Positions 47,857-59,834 of a DNA stretch of 64,000 bases are shown one piece after another. The stretch lies in assembly GCA_047495785.1 (NCBI GenBank), contig JBLDXI010000020.1, positions 1,364,001 through 1,428,000 of the forward strand. The letters run 5' to 3'. A program made the translations under genes and the position numbers. The DNA comes from Lepidodermella squamata. Its lineage: Eukaryota; Gastrotricha. The notes under the pieces were generated by a model, which did no database searches, was not told the DNA's origin, and saw only the letters and a program-made list of their open reading frames with translations. How positions within the stretch are numbered: the stretch's first letter is position 1; each line of letters starts with the position of its first letter.

Positions 47857-49509
47857 CTATGATCTAGCAGATACACGTTGTCTCGCATCACCACTCGATC
47901 TGTTCAACCCCTGTCTTTGTTGATCTAATAGGTTGTTCTCATTCGCCTCGTTCGCCATTCGCTTTCGGTGCCGCTTCTCGAAGAAGAATATAATACCACA
48001 TAGGACGAAAACCTCGCCACAAATTCCCAAGAAAGGCCAAAGTGGGGCAAGTTTATCTGTTGGAAATACAGTAAGATTGATAGCTAGAAAAATGAAATGA
48101 TAATATACCTTTCACTCGAATCTGATAAGTCAAGAAAGCATCGGTATTTTCGCTTGAACCAGTAACAGAGATATTATAAAGTCCGGCGTCACTTTGATAG
48201 GCCGGGTCAAGAACGACTTCGACTACCATTTCTTCAAATCGACATGTCGACTGTAATTGGATGCAAGTTATTACACAGCAATGTTTGCGATAAATTTACA
48301 AACCTTCACTTGATCTTTGTTAGCTGTGGAAGGCAGATCAACGCGACAATGTGTGAATGGCCAGCCGTAAACCTGGCATCGGAAAGCACATCGACTATCT
48401 GCGACACAGTTTGATCCGGTAGTAGGAACGCACTTTCTAACTTGAATTTCGGTAGCTATTCACAGAAAAATCATTGCAAATTAAATGATATTATTCACGT
48501 TTTCAACGTTACAAGGGAAATCGATGTATGAAGCTGTTTGTATTATAGCAGGTACAGTCTCTGCAGAGTCGCTTGGCTTGGTCAATTGGCACCAATATCG
48601 ACCAGCCAGTCTTAGAAGAGCCTCCTCGGTCGCTGTCTTACCGATGGGAACTGTCGAAGATATTCGATTTTCAAGTAGAACAATATCGGAAATTCATCTT
48701 ACCCAGAGATATAGTTAAACAAACGAGGGTTTCTCCAGGGCCAGGGACCAAATCTTCACAAGAAAGCGAGGCATTGAAAAAAGTCGGAGCGGTTGGCGGA
48801 ATCTGAAAGGATACGTTAGCACTACCAACCAATGCATTATCCTTTGGTATAGCAAATGCACAAGTCATATTCATTCGGGATTTTGTTGGGGGTGCCTTGA
48901 GCGCTGTGATAGAGAATTTTTGAGCAAATTAAATATAAACATGTGATTTTTTGAATTTTAATACCTCGGATTACCGTCCAACTTCGCAGAGCATTTGAAT
49001 CACCGGCACACCTAGCGGTAAATTGGCCAGTAGCGGTCAAAACAACGGAAAGGTTCACAGTTGAGTGAAACTCGGCGAAGTTAGAATGCCCGTTGACTAT
49101 GGCCATATTTCTCAATTCTATTGCTGGCCCATTGGCAAATCTTTGTTGATTCACCATGTTCACTTCGATCTTAGAGTTTCCAACTGAATGCTCCAGAGTG
49201 AACAATGTCGCAGAGCCAGTTAGCTGGGATTTTGCTGCAAAAAGACAATGATTAGAGCTGGAAAATTATCGGAATGGTAATACATTTCACGACACAGCTG
49301 ATATTGAAAGATTCATCTTTAACCAGTAGAAGATAGTCTGGCTGTATAGTAACAGTGGCAGAACTATCACGTCCGTAGACTGCTGTATTGAAGAAATAGG
49401 AAATGTTAGTCACGATAGAATGTTAGTAACAGCGGCACAATAACATACCGCATATTTGCAAGTAGGCCAAGATAACGAGCTTGACACCAAAATAAAGTTT
49501 TAAAAGCAT
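47857..49509 (-). CDS. Basigin/neuroplastin-like Ig-superfamily membrane protein
   Basis: Eight exons: 49509-49449, 49382-49284, 49234-48965, 48903-48703, 48650-48513, 48455-48304, 48250-48109 and 48056-47857, about 420 residues with all phases consistent. A signal peptide (GVKLVILAYLQIC) precedes about three Ig-like domains with divergent Cys spacing. The strongest evidence is the membrane region APLWPFLGICGEVFVLCGII followed by FFFEKRHRKR: basigins have the same WPFLGI start, an intramembrane Glu and an EKRRK exit. Basigin family members chaperone monocarboxylate transporters and act in adhesion. The cytoplasmic tail is about 45 residues, Asn/Arg-rich. An AG lies 7 nt before the ATG. The ectodomain alone would not have identified it. 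Confidence 0.85.
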
Positions 49510-52138
49510 TTCTTCTCTAAAGAAAAAAACATTAACAATCCACGACTGAAGCCTGGCGATTCTATAACATTCTCAATTTGCTTTCATAAACAGTTGCTTC
49601 TCAAACAACTGACAACTGATTTCAAAGCGAACGCTTAATGAGTAGTTTAACGGGAAGAAGTCAACAAAATCGTGGCACCTTGCCCAACAACTAATCAATA
49701 TTTTTCTCTTTACTCTTGATTGCTCAACTATGATTAAAGCGGATAATTAAATTTATAATGATTTTTCACCTAAAGAAAATCCAAACTTGTAACTTGAAGA
49801 CTTTACTATAGACGCTAGGCTTGACTAGAACCGAAGCCTGGAAACTAAGCGAACAGCGAATAACGAGACTAATTGACGTGCAGTATGCTATTCGGAAAAT
49901 TTATGGCACTCATTAGCGTAGCTTTCACGTAGAACCTACAATCTAATAAGTGAAAGTATCGAGTTATAAATGAAGCTACTATCTGGCGGAAAATTGGAAT
50001 GAAACTATCTATGCCTATCTAGACTGACACTTTTAACCGTGAAGCGCGGAGAACAGTTTGTGTCGAATAGTTTCGACACGGTTGCGAGCCGAAATAGTCA
50101 ACTGGCGGCTGGCGATCGCCGCTGTATTTGGTGACAGTAGCTTTCAAGCGGACGATCGTATCGACAGCCGGCGGCTCACGATTGCCCCACTGTACGACGA
50201 GCATTTACATGTTGTCGCACAGAAGGAACTTGACGCGTTCTGGCGTTCTTTCCAGTACAGCAATGACGACACCATGCACGACTTACGACTTGAGTGGTGT
50301 TTCACTCAGCGATGAACAGCTGTTTGACACGGCAGGGTGTCCGAAATGTCTCAAAACCCCTAGCTTCATCTTAGAAAGAGAACCATGTCCCGCATATTTT
50401 GTAAATAATGTCGGTTGAAATGAGTGCCAGTAGTGTAAGAATGTTTAATAGAAAACTGAACGAGAATGACGCCCTAAAAGTGGAAATCGTCAATTCAATG
50501 CTTGAAGTTTTCACACAAAAGTTCTTCCACCCTATCGACCTTCCTCATGGATAGTCTAGTAATCTAGGATTTTCCGCCGCCCTGGAGAAGGTAGAAGGAC
50601 ATCTTCGACCTTCGGCCTCCGGCAGTAACGTGTGACCGCAATCACCACAGGAACAAGCTTCATTGTCCCGAATCCACTCAAAATATGGCGATTTATCGAT
50701 CGATTTTAGCCGGTCCTCGGATTTAATAAATGTTTATATATTTTTTATTATATTTTTATTTATAAGGCATTTAAGCAATAATATTTTTATGTGATTTTAG
50801 CAAAATTCGAATAAAGGTCAGCAGCAGTCGATTCTGCTGAAATCGTTGTCTGCGGAGTCTGGAGTCTGAGTCTGAAAGGCAAAGGGCCAAAGTCAACTGT
50901 GGCGATTCTAGCCAAGATCGCTAAACCAAATCGCATTTCAAAACGCATGTGCCCGCTCAAATTCTAGCCAAATTCCGCTTGAATGAATTGCGCTCTGAGC
51001 TTGGAGGAATCTTTTGGTGCTGATTATTGTGATTTAACCGATCATTCTAACGCGCGTCTTGCCTTCAAACTGGAAAATTATATTTTATGTGGTGTTGATT
51101 TGTAATGAAGATGAACGAGAATGCATAAGAAGCGCGCAAGTTCCCGGTACCAGACGGCGACACCATAGCCGCTCTCCTCATTCATCACCTTATCAACCTT
51201 AGAAATCAACTTAGACTTGACATTAACAACTTGCAAACGTCTTTGTGGTGCCGTCGTGCATTTTTGAACCAAAATTCTGCTGCCGATACGTTCTCTATGC
51301 TGCCGTTAAACATGCAAAAGTGCGGAAGTTGCGCAAGTTGTTCGGATGTTGAAGTAAGCCCAACCGGAAAAAGTCTGTAAGCCTGAAGGTAAGTTGCCCA
51401 TCTCTGCTCATGAGTCAGAGCCATGTCATTCGACTCTGCTGTTGTCTATGCTTGTGTAGACAAAGGCTGAAATCATTCTTAACGCCCATCAGGTCTCAAT
51501 GCTAAGAAAGATGAAGCTTTCTCAAGGAAATGGCAACCGGCGACCATATTTGGCCAGCTTGACAGCAGTTTTATTTTCCAAAAGATATAACGTAAATTTA
51601 TATGAAAAGCTATGTTTTAGATATAAGGGTTGTTTCCGGCGTACATGCTACGAGTAAAACGGACAACACCAGTTCAACGCCTGGTGACTTTAAGATGCCG
51701 ACGTGGTGTATGAATTGGCGTCACTCCGACGGACATGACATCGAGAAATAAAGAGCGACGTTCTTTACGCGAGAAGATTGCCAACGACGTCCATCTTTAA
51801 ATACTCTACATCCGACGGCTAAAGACATGAGCTCACGTTAGAAACGGGTAATATGCTAGCGATGTGGGACGAACAGTCAAACAGAACAACTATTGTATTT
51901 GACAAGTATCAAGGCGAAATCGGCGCCCTCAATGTTACACCTAAACCGTTCATCTAAAAATTATTTAAGAACCCGAACACAGGTTCTGCGCACCATGGCA
52001 CATCAGTTCCATTTGTTATAATATTTCATACGTATCATGGTCAAAGACAGTCATTAAACAAAATCATTCAATTTAATGAAGTAATTCATTTTCTATACAT
52101 CGTTGGAGCACAGCTGATTTCGAACAACGGGTAACCAT
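49510..52138. other. Intergenic region with one weak gene candidate
   Basis: 2.6 kb between the basigin-like gene and the kinase 3' end. Frames around 50019-50418 on both strands overlap one another and look accidental. The pair of minus-strand frames at 51078-51424 is listed separately. Confidence 0.35.
51078..51424 (-). CDS. Weak candidate two-exon gene
   Basis: The ATG frame at 51424 reads EQRWATYLQAYRLFPVG and AAEFWFKNARRHHKD, with protein-like composition. A 41-nt intron ending in AAG would join it to VDKVMNEESGYGVAVWYREL and a stop at 51078, about 100 residues in all. The acceptor is poor and no family is recognised. It could be a relic of a mobile element or an unexpressed fragment. 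Confidence 0.3.
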
Positions 52139-55100
52139 TTAGGTACGATTGGAGCGTGAAATGATTGAAGAAGTAGCGCGACCAGCTGTTTCAGCTAGAC
52201 CAGATCCAGTCGAGAAAGCTGCAGTTGACGATCGAGTCTGAACGCCATTAAGACGTTTCGATTCACCTTCAGTGTTGGGCGACACAGTTGAATGCCGACG
52301 GTTGAATGTGATGGGGCTGATGTCCAACATTTGCTCGGGGGCGAGTGCTCCGAAGAATTCATGCTTCAATGCCTCATCCAGGGTAATACGCTGATCTGGT
52401 TCGTATTCCAACATTCGCTCGATAAGGTCGAATAGCAAACGATGGCCATCAGCATCACATTGCTGATACCTCTGCAAAAATTAGATTACGAATGAATTGA
52501 TGAGCAAAATAAGTTAGATAGTATCAAGCAACAGCAAGCAAAAATTATAAAGCAAACATACTCGTAGGGGTTTGCACTGGGCACGGACATGTCTACCAGC
52601 GTCATTTTCGGGGTCCCAATTCAAACGGCCTTGGGAAAAGTATTTCCGTTTTCTGTAAGTTAGTAAGCGAAAACCACACGTTAATAAAAAACCCATGCGT
52701 TAGCATTAAAATGGAACAAAATAAATTTTATGTCACATCACTTCAAATCCCAAGCAATAACTTCGCTTGGCTTACATGAAGCGGTTGGCAGAAGTCATGG
52801 ACGTAGAGCCCCTCTGAAGATAGGGAGTCCCAGACAAGACGTCCACGGCTAATACACTCAACCCTGATTTTTTTCAGGTGTGATTTATTAATTTAATTCG
52901 GCTTCAGGAATCTGATTCTGCAAACTTACTTGGACCGCCGAGCCATTCGATAGGGTAAAGTTCCAAGAATTCTTTCCATCATTGCCAAATGTTCTCGATT
53001 GTCGTGTGTCTAATAGGTATGAAAAAATGTAAAATTCATCAAATGGAGTAGAGTAAGCGTGCTCACTTGAAACAAGGTGAATCCGGTATAAAGTTCGAAC
53101 AAAATACAACCAATAGACCAAACATCACAAGCTTGCGCCCAACCCAGTTCGAGAATTACTTCAGGAGCACGGTAATGACGCGTTGAAACTACTGTGCTAT
53201 GATGTTCCCAATCGAAAGTAGCTGAGCCAAAGTCAATTAGACGGACAGATGAATTGAGCATTCTTCGATAATCGCGCTTCTGCAAATAGAGTTGGAATTG
53301 ACGCCTTGAGAAACCCTGATCTTACCTTCTTCGCATCATAAACATTTTCATACTCGGTGTTGAGAAATAAAATATTTTCTGGTTTCAGGTCGGTGTGGGT
53401 CAGTTCAATTGCATGAAGAACTGCAAATAACAAAGCATCGAATCAAATAAAAAAGAGATAAGAAAAATGAAAACTCACAGCGGACAGAATAGCAAAGCTG
53501 ATATCCAATGTGACGAACTTGATCAAGAGCGTATGGGTGGTAGTTGTTATCTTTCAAAAAATCAAAGACGCTAGGCCCAAGAATTTCGAAAGAAATGCAA
53601 ATGTGGCCATGGAAATTGCACCAGTCTAGCATTTCGACACATAAGCTAAAAATCAGGGAATTAATTGAAAATCTGTAAGTTTTCAACTTCCAACTAACTA
53701 TTTATTAGCCGTATCTTTCGCCTTGATTTTCTCCAAGACATTGATTTCCAACTTTGCTGCTTCGCGATATTTGTCGACGTTCTTGATAATTTTGAGGGCT
53801 ATTTTCTGACCAGATCTAATAGATAGGGGTAATTATTTTCAACACGGGAAGCTCGGGTAATGCAATATATACCTCAGCTTGTCCTTGCATTCGGCAACTC
53901 TGCCGAAAGTACCTTCGCCCAGGGTAGAAACGACTTCATCTGGAAAAGGAAATAGCAACACGTTAGATCATCAGAAATAGAATCAATGTAAATGGAAAAT
54001 TCTGAGTCACATATCGTAATAATCATCTCCGTCTCCGAAAAAAGAAAGAAATTTCTATATACATCTGCCATTAATGACGTCGCCATCCTGAAATTCCAGG
54101 TGTCCATCAGCGTCGTCTTTTATCGGGCCTGCCGAGGAAGAAGACGCAGCTGTTGATTCTGGCACGACTGCCGTCGATGAGGAGGGCTGTGTGGTAACCG
54201 GAGCATGAACGGCGGTAGATTTTTGCGTCTGCTGGTTGCTACTGGACGTCACTTTTTCATCGTGGGAAGACGTGCGACGTTTATGACGCCGGTTATTACT
54301 GGTGTTTTTATGTCGATGGTGGCCAGAGGCGGTCGAAGAGGAACGCGACGATGTGCTTTCGGCTGTGTGCGCCGATTCAGATCTTGATTGACGATGGCGG
54401 GCCGGTGAGGAGGTTGATGAAAGACCACTAGCAGACTGTTTTAGAACGGCCCAGGTTACATACATATACAGACAATAACACACACCCAATCAAACGCCGA
54501 AAAATTCATTAAGGGAAAAGGAGAATTACGCTGACTAGGATTAACCATAAAACTAGTATTTTGGCGAACTGAAATATATCCCAATACCCTATTGGTCATG
54601 TTAAGCAGGATTGCGCGAGAGGAAACTCCAGTCACCTGCATCTCGACAAGGTATAACAAAGATTTGTTCCCCTTTTATATGGTGAAAAAATAGAAGAAAA
54701 TGGAAGAAATACCGGCCCCTGAAAAAATTACTGCTATTTTTTAATCGAAATAAAATTCTCCTTCCAATTAACATTATTCGGAGTTTCCTCACGCGAAAAA
54801 TCCTTACTCTCGGCCCAAATATCTGCCTACGAAACCTTTGTTGCGACTTGTTAGGGTTGGCTTGTTAAGGTTGGCAATTAAAAAAAACGAACATTTTGGG
54901 GTTGGCAATCGCGGCTCCTTAAATTGGCTTCACGCGGTGGGGAACGGGAAATTCCGGTACTTGCTTGATGCGCATCACCGTTGGTCGTCGGGGCGAGACT
55001 AGTACCTGCGGTGAGCGTCGACGAGGGGCTACTGCCCCCTCCATTCTCAACAGGTACGTTCACAGCTGTCGTTGAAGATGAGCTTTTATTTGCTGCGCTA

Positions 55101-58100
55101 TCATGGCTAGCATTATTACCCGACCGGTACGAATAATCGATACCGTAGTTAGTCGATGAACTCGGTGTAGACGTATAGCTTTTACCGACACCGGAAGAAG
55201 TAACCGTTGGAGTTGTTGGACTAGTATCACTTTTCTTCGTTGACGGGCTTTTTCGAGCTTTATACGATGATGACGGGGATGAGTGATTCGACGGGTTTAA
55301 ATACGATAGCGATGAAGAAGAAATACTGCTTCCATTTAGCCCGCTACTATGGTGATAATCATGATTGCTGAGGTGACTAGTGTAAGGGTGGTGGTAATCG
55401 TGTATTCGAGACGTTTTCGATGAACCACCATATAAACTGGAATTGCCCAGCTGGTCATACGAGTGATGATGATCGCCGCTGCTCGAGTACAGCGAACTTG
55501 GGTGGTGGTTATTGTTACTATCTTTTGACATTAAATGGCTCGATTTAGTACGACCAGAATTGAAAGAAGCCGACGGCCGGACGCCGTGATGAGCGTGAAT
55601 GGCCGGCGAGGTGGTCGAGTGGTTTGATAGTGGCAACGACGTGACAGTGTCGGTGCAACGACACAACGCCGAGGTTGGGAGAGTCGACACTGATGTCGAT
55701 GGCAAGTAATGATGGCGGGCCGATAAAATTGGCTGGGACGATAAATGCGACGCGGAAGACTGCGATTCTAGATAGTGATGGTCGTTTAACGCCGATGAGT
55801 AGTGATGCGAAGATAATGCAGGTGCGGAGCTAAGCGTGGGAGCGAGATGAGATCTCGAAGAGGTCGACGAGGCTGCACTCGTGGAAGTACCCGAATTACG
55901 GCGCGTTGTAGATGAGGATGAATCAGAGCCCGTTAAATAGCGAGACAAATCGTTAAGGTGAAAGCATCTCCCATTCGTCATGATAAAAGTAATCCAAGCT
56001 AGCACGAAGAGTGCGCGAAATGCATAAAAAAATCAACACAGCGCTGGTTCAACAAGGGCGGCAACAAATGAAAAAGTACAAGGGAGCGGCTTTTCAACGA
56101 ATCCCTGCGAGAACACGTAGCAGCGCCAACGCAGCGCCAGGGCTTTGCTACAAAAACTAGACAACAACCGTCAGTGGGTTATTTTGGTGTAGGTACGCGA
56201 TGCATCAGACGGGGGAAATCGAATACTTCGCAAGGTTTGTGTACGCGAGACGCTTAGCGGGCGTACACAACCAGAATGATGCGCCTTAAAAATGAAAATA
56301 ATAATAATAATAATACTAGTCATAAAGATGGGCGCGCTACAAGCGCGCACAAATAGGTTCGGAAGGGTAATGGGTAATAACAATAATAAGCGCATACGCG
56401 AGCGATATGTCTTGGTCGGAACGAAAGATATATCATGGAAATGGATTCGAAGCGCGTGCGAAGGGCAACAGAACACTGACGTTTCGAGCGCGCTTGCCAG
56501 CAACATCGCTACCACCAGGCCGGCCCCAAGCGATAGACGCGTATAATTCGACCGACCTCGGCACCCACATGATCGGAAAAGCAGCGCAAGCAGCCGCATC
56601 GCAGGAGGCGCGTTCTTAATCGCATGCCTAAACCATGTTATAGAAAACCTGGCTTTCTAGCCTGAGCGCAAACATCGCGCAAGGCTTCAGACAATACCGT
56701 TCTACGCCGGGTATTATTGGGAGTATAATATATCCATTTTGCGCTCTAGGGCCTGCGGATTGCTAGCGCGTTAGCACTATTTATTATAACGTGAAGTAGA
56801 AAATACCATACGCATCATGTCGTTGCCACAAAGCGTAAACGTGTATTATAAACATCTAACACGTATCATCCAATGGGAGGCCGAAGAGTAAAGAACGCGC
56901 AGCGGTGAGACTGGAGAGCAGTTCCTCTTCTACCGCTGCACGAGCCGAAACGTCTTCTTCTCAACCAGCTAATAGGAGAGCGTACATTGATATAGATATA
57001 TCGCTCTATATCGACGCTGGTAGTAAGCTATTCGCACCTTCTTTCGTACAGCATAAACAATCGGGTTTTACGGTTTTTAAATTATAAGAAAAAAACGCTT
57101 CCCGTGCCTGTCATAACATGAGTTACGGCAAAGATAATAAAGCATGATTTGGATTTATCCGCGGTTAGTGCCGACAAAAAGGGGGCGTTGAAAGGCTGCC
57201 AAACCGTAACAAGTCCGCTCTCTTATTTACAATGAAATACTTATATATTTGATAAGTATTAGCTACGTTCAAGTTCGCCAAAACAACGCAGTTTACGGTA
57301 AATGTACGTGAAATGCGAGCCAAAACTCACCGGTGAGGAAGCAGAGATTGAGCTGTGGTGCCTCTTACGAGCCGGGCTGCGCGAGGAGTCGGAACGGCGA
57401 TGGCGGCTACGGCTCCTCGAATGACGTCTCACCCTACGTTTTCGACGATTGTGAGACACCGGTTCGTCGTATTTCGTTGAGCGATAATCACGCTTTCGCC
57501 GGGGTGACGGAGATCGACGTCGCCTGGAATGATAATGGCGATCGTCTTCTTCGGAGTAGTCCGAGTCGTGGTGATGGCGACGAGAGCGATGATCTTGGTA
57601 ACCCCGTCTACGATGCCTTACCGATCGAGATATAGCTCTAGCGCGGGATCTTGTGCGGGATCGACTGGAAGAGTGACCACGATGCCGACTTCGACTTCTT
57701 TCCGCACTGGTTCTCGACGGCGAATCTCTTCGATGCCTCCGACGTCTTCGTTGACTTGAGCTAGACCGCCGGCGGTGATTTCGGCTATCAGATCGATCAT
57801 GCCTATATTATTAAAAAAGATGAGAATGAGTTTACACATATTGGTTAAATGCATATCTCCAATATCCACCATCTTAATTAAATCTTTAAGATCGCTATTT
57901 TTTTACCTAACAAGTCAATCAGTTTGTTCATTTCGACCCGTTTAAAGTTGTCTGAAGCTTCAAGTGACAAAAAAATATTCGGAATCTTTATATGTATCCC
58001 TGACAAAGGTTTCTTCCCGGAATGGACTTTGAATGGATTAAAAAACAATTAAATTCATGTTGTGGAAATTTCAGCGCTCCCGCTCCCGCTCAATTTCAAC

Positions 58101-59834
58101 TGAAATGAAATAAATTGAAGCATTGAATTTAAATGAAAAGGATTCTGTGTGAAGTTCCGTCAACTGGGCGGTCACTTTGACGTACTAAAATGGAGTGACT
58201 GGCATACTAAAAACCGAAAATATTGGCTGTGTCTTTTTTCATCTTGCCAAAATCTTTTTTCATCTTGCCAAACATCTTTTTCTATCTAACTAAAATTTTG
58301 TTCTGGAAAATAATTTAATCGTTAAATTATAGTGTAAATTCGCAATAAATCTTTTTTCATCTTGCCAACATGTTTATCAATATACTAAGTAAATTAAACA
58401 CATTTTTAATCGGGCAATATTCTTTCCATGGTTTCCTTTCAATCTAACTCCTCGGGAGAATACGCTCCGCAACTGCCTCGAGCGGTACCTGGCGGCCGTC
58501 CTATCCTTAGTCGATTCGAAGTTCCTAAAGAACAGGCCTAAATCAACGGATCTTGGCTTGAGGAACCGAATCGTTAGATTGATTTTCTCGATTACCCTAA
58601 GCGTACTGACCACTTGGGTGGTAGGCTATTGAAGATTTCGTTGTGAGTGGCAAGATGAAAAAAGATTTTTCGTATTTTTCATGCGAGAAAATGCTGGTTA
58701 GATGAATAAAGATGGAAATTTTCGGTTAGATAGAAAAAGATGCTTGGCAAGATGAAAAAAGATTAACCCAAAATATTAAGGTAGACCCTATGAGTGGGGT
58801 ACCGTTGGATAGAATGAATTGAATCTGAATATGACATACGATTTCTGTTTTGAGTAGGCTGCTTTGTGTAAGCAGGCCCCGAAGTTATAATGAAAAAACA
58901 ATCAACATTTTCCTATAACATTGCCTGTTATTTCATATCCCGGAATGGGTTGTATTGATGAACGTGTACATATCCAGGATGGCCTTTTCTTGGGCTATCC
59001 AAAGGTACCCCATTCACAGGGTCTTAACCTTAATATCTTCGACTTTTGTTATGCCAAAGCCACCCCATTTTGATACGTCGGAGTGACCCCTTTGAGTTAA
59101 GCCACCCCAGTTGACGCTATAAAGATTTTTTTCCAGGACATTTAATTGTTTGTTAGTACATAAATATATTAAGGTGAATATGGCGTATGTGGGTGTAACG
59201 GGGGATATCGGCCTAAAGGCTAACAATGCAAGCCCAAGACGCAGCTGATGGCCGGAATAGCGGCAATAAAAATAATCATCATTTTCTACTAAAAAATCAG
59301 GAAACTTCGACTCCGAAGCTACTTTGCATTTCAGTGCGGCCACATTGATTTGTTCTTTAGGCTTCGTTTTCAAAAGTGTTATTAAATCGCCAACCGATCG
59401 AACTCGCACCATAACTTCTCAGATTTACCACAAAGTATATTTTCAATTTCCTGAGGTGTCATTTTTATGTCTTATTGTACTGGTTGTTGGTTCCGTTGTT
59501 CTGGATTTGACAATTGTATTTAATTTTATTCAGATTTGCTTTGATTGATTTGTATCCCTTGATTTATCAAATATTAAAGGACGCTTTCAGGAAAATATAC
59601 CTCGCGGATCTGCTCCTGGTATGTCTGGAATGTTCATCTTCGGAATTAGAGTAATTGCTGGAATGAGTGGTCTTTCGGCCTTTAGATTCTGATCTTGAAC
59701 GCCTTTCGGAACTTCGTGATCGCCGCGTTGGTCTCCGGTTAGATCGATGATTGTCATCCGGGTGGTCTGACTTCGACTAACACAGCAGATGAGTTTGAAA
59801 ATGTTGATAACAATAAACGACAACTCACTATCAT
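52139..59834 (-). CDS. LAMMER/CDC2-like kinase (CLK/Doa) with RS-rich N-terminus
   Basis: Twelve exons: 59834-59829, 59776-59601, 57760-57331, 54435-54063, 53939-53873, 53815-53699, 53645-53479, 53420-53326, 53279-53067, 53009-52930, 52652-52562 and 52471-52139, about 715 residues, phases consistent. The N-terminus is a long RS-type region ([34 protein letters not shown]). The kinase domain has [42 protein letters not shown] and the family signature [11 protein letters not shown], ending [22 protein letters not shown]. CLKs phosphorylate SR splicing factors. The six-base first coding exon (MI) is the weakest element. A His/Ser-rich tail follows the domain. The large introns (57761-59600; 54436-57330) hold a MITE-like element and a possible alternative first exon. 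Confidence 0.9.
54893..55981 (-). CDS. Possible alternative 5' exon of the kinase (Ser/His-rich)
   Basis: An open frame of 363 codons from ATG 55981 ([20 protein letters not shown]) lies inside the kinase's second-largest gap. It is rich in Ser, His, Thr and Asn (for example [12 protein letters not shown]) with no known fold. A donor-like GTTCGT at 54892 would leave phase 0, exactly what the next exon at 54435 needs, giving a product of about 874 residues. Upstream, no acceptor in the right phase joins it to the RS exon, which suggests its own promoter. Drosophila Doa is known to use several promoters. The donor is non-ideal, so an independent gene is possible. Confidence 0.4.
56296..56316. 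repeat. Short AAT trinucleotide microsatellite
   Basis: A run of about six ATA/AAT units inside the kinase intron. Confidence 0.7.
58251..58764. mobile_element. MITE-like foldback element in kinase intron
   Basis: Terminal inverted repeats at 58251-58299 and 58716-58764 match at 45 of 49 positions. The motif CTTTTTTCATCTTGCCAA occurs three times on the left (58233, 58254, 58351), and its reverse complement, whole or partial, twice on the right (58649, 58744). No transposase frame is present, so it is non-autonomous. Superfamily and target-site duplication are not clear. Confidence 0.6.
58787..59023. repeat. Second inverted repeat next to the MITE-like element
   Basis: Sequence at 58787-58813 and the reverse complement of 58997-59023 match at 24 of 27 positions (CCCTATGAGTGGGGTACC against CCCTGTGAATGGGGTACC). 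The spacer of about 180 bp has no coding sense. It could be a separate small element or part of a composite. Confidence 0.5.

Noticed and set aside
59014-59412. 132-codon minus-strand frame in the kinase intron
   Set aside because: The start context is good and the first 60 residues look protein-like, but the end runs into the repeat at 58787-59023 and no family is recognised. Possibly an element fragment.
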